From assembly GCA_932294295.1 (NCBI GenBank), contig OW028585.1, positions 2,390,001-2,454,000 of the forward strand: 64,000 nucleotides of DNA, written 5' to 3'. Source of the DNA: Alitta virens (Eukaryota > Annelida > Polychaeta > Phyllodocida > Nereididae). Below, piece after piece: positions 24,525 to 35,816 of this stretch (the stretch's first letter is position 1; every line of letters starts with the position of its first letter). The notes below the pieces were generated by a model. That model did no database searches. It was not told the DNA's origin and saw nothing but the letters and a program-made list of their open reading frames with translations. The translations under genes were made by a program, and so were the position numbers.

Positions 24525-24785
24525 ACTTTTTAGTGCATTTTATTGTATATTAATTTTGACACTTTATCATTTAGTTGTTTGTTATTTTTCTGAGAAAGTT
24601 ATATCTATGGAATCAGTTAGGTATTACCGAAAAGCAAAATGAGTAATAAGAGGAGAGGAAAGGCTTATGTCTTGCTGAATTCAGGGCTGTTCTGTGAAAA
24701 GACTCTTAGACTACCTCCAATCAAACACATCACCTTTGGCGGACGCTTATTCCATGCAAGTGGCCTTCAGTCTTGAAACCGACTA
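24525..24785 (+). pseudogene. LINE 3'-end relic, left part
   Basis: The dispersed repeat 24525-24710 runs into a segment (24715-24785) that translates to FGGRLFHASGLQS*NRLSDTV, the typical end-of-RT motif (aromatic, then Leu-Trp-Asn-x-Leu-Pro-like) in which Trp is replaced by a TGA stop. It is interrupted at about 24800 by a MITE and continues after it. Clade unknown. Confidence 0.5.
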
Positions 24786-24806
24786 TCGGATACTGTGAGG
24801 GAAAAA

Positions 24807-25056
24807 GTGCAGTATAGCGGACCCAAATTTATGACCATATTTACAAGCGACATTGCCAGGCCTATGACGTCAAATGCTTGAATTCAATATGTGACGTCAC
24901 AAAAATAACACACTTTATTTTTCTGTTTCTTGGGGGCTCCCGCCCCCACACCCCCGCTAATCTACACATTATTCTTATTGTTTGTAAAAATACAAACTAT
25001 TTTCAGATTTAATGGAAGCCAAGTATGGGCATAAATTCAGGTCCGCTATACTGCAC
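24807..25056. mobile_element. MITE with 16-bp perfect terminal inverted repeats
   Basis: GTGCAGTATAGCGGAC at 24807-24822 and its exact complement GTCCGCTATACTGCAC at 25041-25056 bound a 250-bp non-coding element. A diverged copy lies at 16200-16452. It appears to have landed inside a LINE 3' end, because the LINE-type reading resumes right after it. Confidence 0.8.
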
Positions 25057-25065
25057 TAAACCCAC

Positions 25066-25145
25066 CATAAGATCTTTAAAAGATCTCCAAAACACTTTCA
25101 AATCTCTTTAAAGACTCACCTATTTCACTTATATTTTCTATAGAT
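25066..25145 (+). pseudogene. LINE 3'-end relic, right part
   Basis: Translates to ...SPKHFQISLKTHLFHLYF, matching the conserved C-terminal Phe-Lys-x2-Leu-Lys-Thr-x-Leu-Phe ending of Jockey/CR1-type LINE proteins. With 24715-24785 it brackets the MITE. Confidence 0.55.
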
Positions 25146-25402
25146 CAAGTGCCATAGGATGTTACCAGATATGGAATTATACAAATGTATTTTTATCATA
25201 TGTCATTCTCTAGAATATAGTAAAAAGTTGAAGTCATTGGCTAATGACGGCTGTCCAAAGCTAAATGGTCACACAATACACAAAGCATGATCTAATAAAA
25301 AATTCAGAAACAGTTTGATTTTTTTTGACATAATATCACTTTTTCCCGAAATTCAAGAATTAAATAAAAACATAGTTTATCTCAGCTTAATGCATGTAGA
25401 TT

Positions 25403-25487
25403 GCACCGGCGGATCCAGCTCTGACTCTAAAAGGCATGAATGATGTCCCCTGTCAGAGGTATGCCTCCCCCTGGATCCGCCAGTGGT
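25403..25487. repeat. 85-bp palindromic element ending in CCGGCGGATCCAG
   Basis: CACCGGCGGATCCAG at 25404 is mirrored by CTGGATCCGCCAGTG at 25471 with one mismatch, and inner CTCTGAC/GTCAGAG pair as well, so the whole 85 bp can form a nested hairpin. The GGCGGATCC end resembles the partial repeat at 63920-64000. Confidence 0.65.
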
Positions 25488-25489
25488 AG

Positions 25490-26950
25490 ATTTGGTTTTC
25501 TGTATTATTATAGTGAAATTGCATGGTGTATGCTATGTTTTTCATAATTTCACAAATTATGAGATATTGTCAGAAATTCATACATTTTTGTTACTCTAAC
25601 ACTTATCAAACTCTCATATAATCTAGGGAAGCTAGACATATTATATTCAAATAGCCAAACTTCTAAGTTTATAGTTAGACTGGTGGAACATGACATGAAT
25701 GTATATAGATCCTACAACAAAACTAAAAGCAGACTGTTCACTGAGGGTTTTCTGCATAAGCAACAGTATATTTGAAATTACTCATGCCCACAATGATGAT
25801 GACGTTGCTCACTCTATCACTGTGGGTGCCTTTAACTGAATTGAAATTGGAAGAAACAATATTTTTTTAAGGAAATAATGCATGACAAAATATGAAAGAA
25901 TGGTGTCATTTAATCTAATTTCAAATAAAAAAATGTTCATGTTGAAATTATTTTGTGTCAAATTTCGCACTAATGTTAATAAATAATGGAGATATGCTCG
26001 TGTTCATATTGTGTTAATATTACCTTAAAAAACCAACATGTCAGCTCAAATTTTTAAGGTTGCTTTTTATTGCAAAAGACCCACATTCTGACCATGTAAT
26101 GGGCCTATATCATGATCTCATAAGTCTATGATATTATTAACGTTATCACACGTTTGTAAAGAAAGAAGTGGCAGAACTGTTTTTATCTTAGGAGCAGGTC
26201 AGTCATTTTGTAACTTAAATTAGGTCAGTCATTTTGTAACTTTAGGTATCTTCAATTTTGATAATTTATAGCATATTCTATAAAAGAAGATGACTGATAT
26301 GCTAATATATATATATATGCCATGGCACAAATCCTCATATACAACCGTTAGCCATTGTATATGAGCCTCGTTGCGCTGCGATTGGCCAGCAGCCAGAAAG
26401 TGGGCGGGGCCTCATTATAACGCAGAGTAACACTAGAATCATGAATTTAGTGAGTTCAAACAATAATGGCTGTCTCATTTTATTCAATAACTTTGTCAGT
26501 TTTTATAAGATTCTTTTAAAATTCAAACATTGTATCAAAATATTACAGCCACAATATAATCCATAGATCGATGTCATTCATAAATATTTTATATTTCAAT
26601 AGCTTTTTATACACAAAATAACTACAATTCCTTTCTAATGTTGTGTACATAAAATTGTGAAGTTTACTTCCTTGAATCTAATTGATTATTGACAGTGACT
26701 AAAAGCAGGTAATACATAATATGAGGGTAAAAACCACTATGATTATGACTAGGGAAACAAAATAAACTATTAAACACATCAGTAGTCAGTCACCTTTTTA
26801 CCTTACACATAACTACTACAGCAGTTGAAATGGTTTCGTTATTTTCAAAATATTGTATTTGATGAATAGAGGAGCAGCTTCAGTATTAAACTTAGCATAT
26901 TCAGTAATTCTTAATACCTTTTTTCGTGGTTTCAAAATCCAAATTAAGTG
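25490..26950. other. AT-rich non-coding DNA
   Basis: No gene seen. A 33-bp direct duplication (AGGTCAGTCATTTTGTAACTT) lies at about 26191-26245, a TA run at 26305-26318, and a hairpin CTCATATACAA/TTGTATATGAG at 26334-26365. Confidence 0.45.
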
Positions 26951-27200
26951 ACAGTTGTTTGCAGTTCCCCACACTGTAAAAATGAATCCTGTAGTTTTTA
27001 CGGCATCCTGCTGGCGAATTTTTGCTCAGTTTTTTGTTGCAAAAATTACACTTGAAAGTCGGTCTACCGTAAAACAGGACAAATGGATGTTTACCAAAGT
27101 TTTGATGTATTTACGGCATCTTACCATAAAATGCTGCGGTGTCATGGTGTAGAAGTTTCTTTCCAATGGCATAGAATATGCTGTGAAATGCTGTATGGTA

Positions 27201-27560
27201 GATTTTGGTCGGTTTTACGGTAATCTATTGAATAAATTAAGATTTTGGTCTGTTTTACGGTAATCTATTGAATAAATTAAGATTTTGGTCTGTTTTACGG
27301 TAATCTATTGAATAAATTACGATTTTGGTCTGTTTTACGGTAATCTATTGAATAAATTAAGATTTTGGTCTTTTTTACGGTAATCTATTTATAAATTACG
27401 ATTTTGGTCTTTTTTACGGTAATCTATTGAATAAATTACGATTTTGGTCTGTTTTACGGTAATCTATTGAATAAATTACGATTTTGGTCTGTTTTACTGT
27501 AATCTATTGAATAAATTAAGATTTTGGTCTGTTTTACGGTAATCTATTGAATAAATTACG
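27201..27560. repeat. 40-bp minisatellite, about nine copies
   Basis: Units GATTTTGGTCTGTTTTACGG + TAATCTATTGAATAAATTA(A/C) repeat every 40 bp from 27201; one unit near 27361-27398 is 2 bp shorter. Flanking sequence 26980-27200 carries diverged TTACGG/TTTACGGCATC words, so the array grew from local sequence. Confidence 0.95.
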
Positions 27561-27677
27561 GTTGACCGCCCTTTTCTTCACCTTAGCTGTACATTTTATG
27601 GTTGCCTATTGCCAAGTACCCCTACAATTGAATGAAGAGAGGCAGTGTTTGCAGGAGGATCTGCTCAACTCCTCAAT

Positions 27678-27748
27678 GCCATTGGGGTTCAAACCTGCTA
27701 CCACATGATCAAAGGCAAACACCTTAACCACTAGACCATTAAACCAAA
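27678..27748 (-). repeat. tRNA-derived SINE head
   Basis: Minus strand shows box A (TGGTCTAGTGGTTAAGGTG) and box B (GGTTTGAACCCC) about 33 bp apart. Acceptor stem does not close. Confidence 0.55.
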
Positions 27749-27749
27749 A

Positions 27750-29110
27750 TTCCTTGTGACTAGTTAAAAAAAAAAAGATGAAAAAGTTGATACAGCCTGT
27801 CTAGTATAACCTTTACTCTTAAATGAAAACTCGTCATTTCTTTTCCATTCTAAGTTCTTAGACGTGTATCAATTGCCAAAATGTTTGTTTAACTGGCATG
27901 TTATTTATAGAGATAAATCTGTTGTTTATCTTGTTCAACTAGTGATGTGCAATTGTAAGTGTTTGTTATGAAGTTGATAATGAATAATAAAGTATTTGTA
28001 CAAACAAATGTCAGTGTAACAAGCTCATTTTATTGCATGAGGTCCAGTACGTGAAAGATTCTTTTGATTGAAGATTCAAGATCAAACAAATTTTACCAAC
28101 ATGGCTGTATTGGGAGGTTCTGAAGGGTTTTGTGTTCTTGCCAGCAAAAGTCATTTGTGTCCACATCATGTGTTTAGGGACATTTGTGCTGTGTTGTAAA
28201 CTTCATATCACATATTGAGACCCTATTGACTTTTCACTGATAAATAACTTTCCATAAATTACAAACTACACTGGCAAATACATTGAAATCACAGCCACAG
28301 ACACTTACACATAAGAATGATCCCTATTTACTTTACCTCTTGACAAGTTTTAAGCTATTTGTATGGGGGAAAGCTGCAGTATGACAGATAGGCTTGCATC
28401 CCCCCCTCCCTTCAAGAGGATACCAGTACCAAAATATATGGAGAAGTATTTTACATATTGGTTGTTTAACAGAGGGCACCGCCTGATGGGGGTAGGTTGT
28501 AAGCTAACTGTAAGACAGAAAAAGATCTGTTTGCAGTCAACCATTTTAAAAGAACTTTACTTTCAGTCATGGCTTCAATTAAATATATTAATTATTATAC
28601 GTATGCACTTCAGTAATAGCATTCAGTAGTGTTAGCTAGCCAGTTGCAAAAGATTGAACATTTACTTAGTATTTAGATGAGTAATGGACCCTGTATACTT
28701 TAGTGATAGCCTTTAGACAGCTGCAACTGAGTTTGGTTTAATTGCAGGTAGCAAAATATTGAACATTTATTTTCAGGCATACTGTATACTGTGGAATTAG
28801 CTTTCAGATAACCACAGCTAGGTGATTTTGAGTGGCAGGTAGTAGGGTGCAAAAGAACATTTATTTTGAGAAAGAATTAATCAAAGTTGTAATTAAATTG
28901 TATTATTTTTTATCTTTTTTAGTTTTCTTCATTCTGTTTTTTTTTTTTTTAATTAATAATTTTTTTATTATTATTATTTGTTTTTGCTCTATTTTTGTTA
29001 CTTTATTAATAATTCAAACTAAATGATAAATATAATAGTGGATACATCCACCCTTGGGTAATGGTATTTTTTAAATACTCGGATGTATCCCCTTCCAACA
29101 CATTGTTATT
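27750..29110. other. Non-coding DNA with a diverged tandem repeat
   Basis: No gene seen. Three diverged units of about 100 bp start with GCAAAA-ATTGAACATTTA near 28646, 28751 and 28849. T/A-rich microsatellite-like sequence at 28885-29030. Confidence 0.45.
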
Positions 29111-29199
29111 TTTATGCATGCTTTTTGTATAGTGGATAATAAGATTCACAAAGAATAGCGCTGGCAGTCCGTAGTTTTCTCAATTTCACAATTAAAACT

Positions 29200-29560
29200 A
29201 GAATGCAGATGGGATGTGCAGAGCTCTGCCGAGGGTGCCTCCCTCCCTGAGGATTTGGTGGCAGAATGACGCACCTAGCCCACAACGCAGCCTGCTGGTG
29301 GCGTGATCGCAGCACCCCTGGTGGGCATGGGAAGAATTAGGCGGGCAGGGGAAGACGGCAAAGAATGCACACTGGCAGTGGAAAAGAGGAATTGGGACTT
29401 GGAGGGAGGACAGCAACATAATGTGCATACATAGTAAGGCATGGTAATGGTTAAAAGGATACATGGTGTACTAGGTGGCAACGGCGCTGAGTTTGGGCTT
29501 CCCCCAATGGGAATTCCGTTGATGACGTCATACGGTAGTCTCGGGCAATGGCGAGAATAG
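29200..29560. other. GC-rich patch, no gene identified
   Basis: Base composition changes sharply to GC-rich. Long antisense ORFs here (29275-29784) have low-complexity composition and no conserved motif, and they run into the 83-bp duplication, so I do not call a gene. It could be a repeat or a CpG-type regulatory patch upstream of the virus-like cluster. Confidence 0.35.
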
Positions 29561-29583
29561 GTAGAAAGTGAAGGACGCAAACA

Positions 29584-29750
29584 GGCATATGAAATGGCTG
29601 TGCATAGAAAAACCAAGCAACGAAAAAGGCCCAAAAGCAATAGATTCTTGTACAAAGGGAATATGTGGCATATGAAATGGCTGTGCATAGAAAAACCAAG
29701 CAACGAAAAAGGCCCAAAAGCAATAGATTCCTGTACAAAGGGAATATGTA
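29584..29750. repeat. Two tandem 83-bp units
   Basis: GGCATATGAAATGGCTGTGC begins at 29584 and again at 29667; the two units are almost identical apart from one or two bases. Confidence 0.9.
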
Positions 29751-29759
29751 GCGTTAAAC

Positions 29760-30560
29760 CACGGGATGTAGCGGAAGACGGCATGTAAGTTCTGTTATCA
29801 CACGCTTAAAGTTTTTGCGCGAAGGCGATGTCATCTTGCGAGATCGATTTACTAACAAAAGCTCTCCCCACTCCGTTGGGCAGAGCTACTAAGTAAATAA
29901 ACCATTCCACACGATTTCACTCTTCTACTGGTCTAATGAAGCTAAATTATTAGATATTTAACTGCACCATTGCATCTATTTGTGGGAAACATGACCCTGG
30001 CAACATATATGGGTTTAATAAAATGAATTTATTATTATTATATATATATATTTATATATAAATCTAACATAGTAAGACTAGAACAATCCGGTATAAGATA
30101 CTTTTTAAAGACTAGTACACTATCTTAACATGAGACACTTACATAGATCAATATATCGGAGCATAAGTTGAGACTGACAAAATTTGGCACTTTTTGCACA
30201 AGCAGATAACATAACAGAAATGGTTACAGCAATTGACAGAATTTATACATGTCCTTAAATGTTCTTACTGAAGACTCACTTGGCGGGAACATAGTGATCA
30301 GCTAAACAACCCATGTAGTGGTTTGCGCCAAGAAGAGAGGGAGAGAAAAACTTAAAGCAAGCTACTAGTGATAGTCCCAGCTTTCCACCATCGGAGGATC
30401 TGGCCATAGGAAACTTCGACTAAATGCCATCTGTGGCATCCGCCATCAGAGACAGAGCAATGAACCCCTGAAAACATCCAAAGAAAATGTTTGGGAAACT
30501 ATAGGACAGTAGTGTAGATAGTACGATAAAACATGCAAATTTTTTGATGACATCATTAAA
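29760..30560. other. AT-rich spacer upstream of the virus-like cluster
   Basis: No ORF of interest. A TA microsatellite lies at 30040-30060. Confidence 0.4.
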
Positions 30561-30570
30561 TCCTAGCGCT

Positions 30571-30720
30571 CTGATTGGACGACCTCTTTATGTTAATTAG
30601 GTATCTCTTCGTTGATTGGTCGGCGCGTATATGCAAATTATGGGGTTGATTCTGATTGGACGGCGTGCTTATGCAAATGAGCATACCGTGTTCTGATTGG
30701 TCGGTTCGTATATGCAAATG
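30571..30720 (+). promoter_or_regulatory. Four-fold array of inverted CCAAT box plus octamer (ATGCAAAT)
   Basis: Units starting TGATTGG(A/T)CG occur at 30571, 30612, 30652 and 30693, a 40-41 bp spacing. Each is followed 18-19 bp later by an octamer: exact ATGCAAAT at 30631, 30671 and 30712, degenerate in the first unit. ATTGG is the NF-Y target and ATGCAAAT the POU/Oct target, as in histone H2B promoters and several viral enhancers. It lies about 480-630 bp upstream of the first polymerase ATG (31199), so it is likely the promoter/enhancer of the cluster. Confidence 0.6.
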
Positions 30721-31198
30721 TGGTAGGTGTGGTTTAACATGTATTTTAATAATTATTGATTAACAGGTGTGCCGTGTCGATCGACAAAGGCAATTAAGTT
30801 GATTTAGTGCAGCAAATAAAATGCTACTGTACGCTGGGGTACTGTATCAAAGAACTCTTTTTACCCCTCTCTTCTAACATGGATGGATGATTCGTTATGA
30901 CAACCTGACACGAGACCTTGTCTTAATCTATTCTTCAGTTACAACTTTTTTTGCCCTCTCCGCTCCTGAATTACAATCATGAAAAATGGCTTTTGTTCTT
31001 GTGAAACACGATCGATTTACTCGTTGGATGTGTAGACTAGCTCTGCCAAGGGTCATTATTGATTTTTTTGTGCACCTGCCACACAGCAAATATCGTTATG
31101 ATACAGCTCATTGCCGCTGATTTTTCCCCCCACCCAAAAGTTTTAAAAGGCTGCTAGTTGATCTTAGTATCCTAAAAAGGGAACACGTGTACTTGAAA

Positions 31199-34100
31199 AT
31201 GCTCCCCGCAAAGAGACCGAACACAACAGAAGAAAGGGATGGTAAACTGTATTCTGTGAGAAGAATCAATGAGACCAGAGTGGTGAAATAGGGAGTGGAA
31301 GAATTTACTTTTAAAGCTAAATTTAATTCCGAGATTGAACATGACAAGATAGCGTTTGTGAAAGACGAATTGCACAATATGTTTGACGAGATTCTTCAGC
31401 AGGCTACACAAGATCATGAGCAGGGACAGAAATTAAGAATGACAATCGATCATAGGAGTCTAGACAAACCTATCGTTATACACCTGCAACCTAGGGAGAA
31501 CATAACTGCGGATACGATAATGTCCAGGTAAGGATGATTTCTCCATGACTCGCCCTGTCAACAATTAAACATGACTATACGTACATTCTTAAGGACAATA
31601 AGTCTCTAGTAAATTTTATTAATTTTCTTATTCGTTTTATTACAGGTTTGAGGCTGTGCTAAATTCCAAACAAGACATTGACTCCGACCAGACATTTGAG
31701 ATCAAGGTAGGGATTTTGAAGAAAGAAGACAGAGGCGGAGGGAGATGCTACATTACCAACACCTCAGCAGACTCTAGTCAGTGCTCTATCCTAAAGAAAA
31801 GAAGCATGATTTTCATACCTGTCATAGAAAACGAGAATCTGTGTGCAGCAAGGGCAATAGTCACGTGTATGGCAAAGCTACAAGACATGCCTCAAAAGGA
31901 TTTTGCAAGATTCATACGCAGAGACACTTCGTATAGCAGCGATAGAACAGGGTCGCAGAAGTCAGCAGCCATTGAGCTTCAGAACCAAGTAGGACTGCAG
32001 CATGACTCACCAGTCAGCCTCAGGGACCTCTACCTGTTCGAACAACGACTCGATGTACAGATTATCGTCGTGTCAGGGGACCTTTGCAACGAAATCTGTT
32101 ATTCAGGGAGTGCTGAATGTCCTACCAACATTTTCCTTTATTTCAAAGATCAGCATTTTCATAGTATAATCAACATCGATGCTCTGGTCCCGAACAGGAT
32201 CCTTTGTCTGGGATGCAAGACTTGGCATCTCTCGAACTCTAGGCATTCGTGTCATTTTGTCTGTAGGGTGTGCCAGGGTAAAGGATGTAAAATTTCATCA
32301 ACGACTGTGACATGCCCGGACTGCAATGCGATATGCAACAGTGATGATTGTTTTTCGGCACATAAGAAAGACATTATTTTTAAAAAAGGGCCAAGAAAAG
32401 GCGAGGTTAAAGCCCTCTCGCCATGCGCGTCATATTACAATTGTCTAGACTGCAAAGTAACCATCGATAGAGATGTTCACAATGCAAGCTGTATGTGACA
32501 GGACAGCACCTGTGTTTTTACAGGATAAAACAGCCCAGGGCCACTTCAGGCAAATTTCTATATTACGATTTTGAGACTTCACAAGACACAGTGGTCAGCT
32601 GTGACGAGGGGTATCGCAACCTGGCTAGACAGGGTTGCAAGGACTGTACACCCGACCACCTGTGTCCTCCCTGTAGAAGGTGCGTGAATTGCAACCGCGT
32701 CCATTGCGGGCAGCAAAGACATTGCCCAAATTACCTGGTCTCTCAAACAGCGTGCACCACTTGCGAAGATGACGAATGGGGCCCCCAAGTCAAATGCGGT
32801 TACTATGGGCATCGCTGTACAAGCTGTTCACAGAAAGATAAAAATGGGAATTTTATCAATCCTTCATGTCAGCGGGGAGATTGTGGGTGAAGAGAGTTTG
32901 TGTGTAAAGGTCCTCACACTGTAGAGCATTTCTGCCAATGGCTTCTGACCCCTGTACACAAGAATTTCACATGCATAGCCCATAACGCCAAGGCATTTGA
33001 CGCTCACTTCATTCTGAATTATTGCATCAACAACAGCATAAAGCCTAATGTGATATATTCAGGATCAAAATCATGAAAATGCACATCTCTACAGGTCTTA
33101 ACATCACGTTCATTGACAGTTTGAACTTTTTACCGATCAAACTGAAAAAATTACCCAAAAGTCTTTGGTTAAATGCAGAGCTGGTCAAGGGCGAATTCCT
33201 TTATCTTTTTAACACCGCAGAAAATTTCTACTACAGGGGGAAAATACCTCACCACGATTACTTTTCGCCAGACCTCATGTCTACGAAAGATCGTGAAGAA
33301 TTTTTTAAATGGTATGAAAGAAAATCTACAGAGATTTTTGACTTTCAGAAGGAAATCTTGACATACACCAAAGCCGATGTGACCATTCTGAGAGAAGCAT
33401 GCACGAAATTCAGGAAGCTAATCACCGAATGCACGACAATACCGGGAGCGAAATCACCACCTATTGACGTGTTTGCTCATGCCACACTAGCCAGCAGTTC
33501 CATGCAGATAATAAGACAGCTAACCATGCATGAAGTGCACAGCCTAGTCATGCTTGACGGGGCGCAGACTGAAGGTATTCTTAAAGCGGGAGTGTGGTAC
33601 AGCCAAGAGACTCTTGAGGAGATACCGCCAGACACAATAGCGTTAACACGGTTTATAAAATCCCAGATCCCTCAGCCCCCTGCCCACGGTTATATCCGCA
33701 GGTCTAATCATAGCCTTAAGTCCATAATGTGGTTGGAGTGGGTCGGCAAAAAGCTAGGGAGAAGACTCCAACACGCGCGAAACGATGGTGAATACAAAAT
33801 ACCGGGTACAGCCTTTTTAGCAGACGGGTATGACATTGAAACAAATTTTTTATACAAATCCCTTGGGTGCCGATGGCACGGACACGTATGTATGACAAGA
33901 AGAGCTCTGCGTGACCCGCACACAAGGTTCACCATGGAACAACTCCTCGCCTTGACAGAGTTAAAAGAACGTAAACTGAAGGAATTAGGGTATACAGTAG
34001 TGACCATTTGGGAATGCGAGTGGGACAGGGAGGTGAGACTTGACTCTCAGCTGAGAAAGTTTGTCGAACATTTTGATATCCCCCTACCGTTACAGCCAAG

Positions 34101-35435
34101 GGAAGGGTTATATGGGGGGAGAACCTCGCCCATTACCCTTTATCACGACTGTAAGGATGGTGAGAAAATCAGATATCTTGATTATTTGAGCCTATACCCA
34201 TTCTGTAACTATTTCATGGCTTACCCTACATGTCACCCGGTGATTCTTACAGACCCCGGAGACATTGATCAAAGTCTCCAGACGTACTTTGGATTAGCTA
34301 AGGCGAAAGTTCTACCCCCCACAAACCTCTACATCCCCGTTCTCCCTTACAGGGCTAATGGGAAATTGAAATTCCCTCTATGTAGAAAGTGCTGTGAGAC
34401 AGAGGAGGCATCCCAATGCAGATGCAGCGACAAGGACAGAGCATTAGTGGGTACATGGCCGATTGAAGAAATAAAAGTGGCTCTGGCAAGAGGTTACAGA
34501 ATGTTACAGGTTCATGAAGTGTACCATTACCCTGAAACGACATGTTTTGATAAGGAGACATGCTCAGGAGGACTTTTCAAAGAATATGTAAAGATGTTCC
34601 TGAAAATCAAACAAGAGACTTCCGGCTACCCCGATCATATCAGGACCCAGGAAGAAAAACAGGATTATATCCGTTTTTATCACAAAAATCAAGGCATCAA
34701 GCTTGATGTCGAAAAGATAGAGAAAAATCCAGGTTTACGGTTTGTCGCTAAACTGTATCTCAATTCCTGCTGGGGAAAATTCTGCGAGAAACCTAACAAA
34801 GTAAAAACCGTTTTTGTGAAAACTCAATTGGAACTTGCGCAAATGCAGAACAACCCCACATCATAAACGACGATGTCATTGCGATCGAGGTGAAATGTAA
34901 AGAGACATTTGAAGAAGAGAATCTTTTCACTTGTGAGATTCTAGGAGCCCTCACAACCTCATATGCCCGTCTACACCTGTACAAAACGATGGAGCTTTTG
35001 GGGGAAAAGAACCTGTATCACGACACAGACTCAGTGATTTTTTTAGAGGAAAGTGACACCCCGTCCTTGCCGACAGGGACCTTGCTTGGCGATCTTACGG
35101 ATGAGTTACCGGAAAACGTACACATCAAAACATACGCCTCATCAGGCCCAAAATCGTATGCTTATAGGTTGAGCGATGGTTCATGCATAATCAGACTGAA
35201 AGGTATCAGTCTTCATTTTAAAAATTCTCAAACTCTAGATTTCGAGGCTGTGAGAAAAATAGTTTTTGACGAGATTGAACAGATAAAAACACCTGTGACA
35301 AATCAGATTGTCAGAACTAAATTTGATGGCGTGGTGTATAACAGACCACTTTCAAAAACGTACAAGAAAGTGTTCACAAAGAGACAAATTGTTCCAGACA
35401 CCTTTCATACAGTCCCTTTTGGTTTCAGGACATAG
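31199..35435 (+). pseudogene. Protein-primed family B DNA polymerase, Polinton/adintovirus type (broken)
   Basis: Replicative polymerase of a linear virus-like DNA element. Exonuclease: YYDFETSQ with Asp/Glu near 32567-32575, AHNAKAFD near 32980, YTKADVTIL near 33366. Polymerase: DYLSLYP at 34180, KLYLNSCWGK at 34750, catalytic YHDTDS at 35016. Cys-rich segments (32200-32480 and 32620-32880) separate an OTU-like N-terminal region from the exonuclease, as in many invertebrate Polinton-like polymerases. A phase-2 intron of 118 bp (31528-31645) is bounded by CAG|GTAAGG and TTACAG. Breaks seen: in-frame TAG at 31289, frameshift near 32495, TGA at 32888, frameshift near 33070, and a frameshift with probable small deletion near 34860. 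The catalytic motifs themselves are intact, so inactivation looks recent; sequencing error could explain some breaks. Start at 31199 is the first ATG in frame with the downstream reading. Confidence 0.9.
31690..32190 (+). other. OTU-like region at the N-terminus of the polymerase
   Basis: Within the second polymerase exon, NENLCAARAIV (Cys codon 31842-31844) and FKDQHFHSIINI (His codon 32154-32156) have the spacing and flanks of the Cys and His boxes of OTU-family cysteine proteases (Asp/Asn-x-Leu-Cys-x2-Arg-Ala and His-Phe/Tyr followed by hydrophobics). OTU enzymes remove ubiquitin. Fold and activity are inferred from motifs only. Confidence 0.45.
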
Positions 35436-35816
35436 CGTTATACGACAAAACACAAGCTCTCACGTCATATTTAAAACACCAAAAAAAAAAAAAAAAAAAT
35501 TGTATGAGCTAGCGTTTTTTATATTTCGAAATAAAAATACTGATAATAAAAAACTGAATCTCAAATGTCTTTTCATTTACCCATCTCGTTCGTTAATCCC
35601 TGAAGAGTGGCATTAGGAAAGCATGTTTATTTTATATACACCCAAGACTTCTCACTCCCCAAAGACTTTCTAGAGGTGTAAATATATATATTCGGGGAGA
35701 GGTGCTAGGGGAAAAAAAAAAAAAAAAAATGCTTCACCAACTCTCCGCTGTACCCCTGAGCTTTACAGACCTGCAGGAGCGATTCAGTGTAAGTCACCGC
35801 AGAGACGCGTTATATC
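35436..35816 (+). promoter_or_regulatory. Intergenic promoter region of the first membrane-protein gene
   Basis: Between the polymerase stop and the next ATG. Contains A-runs at 35482-35499 and 35711-35729, and a TATA-like AAATATATATATTCGG at 35680-35694, about 125 bp before the ATG at 35817. Position and composition suggest a core promoter. Confidence 0.4.

Noticed and set aside
29275..29784. 169-codon antisense ORF with hydrophobic segments
   Set aside because: Crosses a duplicated 83-bp unit and a GC-rich patch, has no conserved motif and repeats its own segments; no splice or promoter support.
31108..31417. Antisense ORFs opposite the polymerase start
   Set aside because: Shadow of the coding strand; the plus strand has family motifs and a clean intron.
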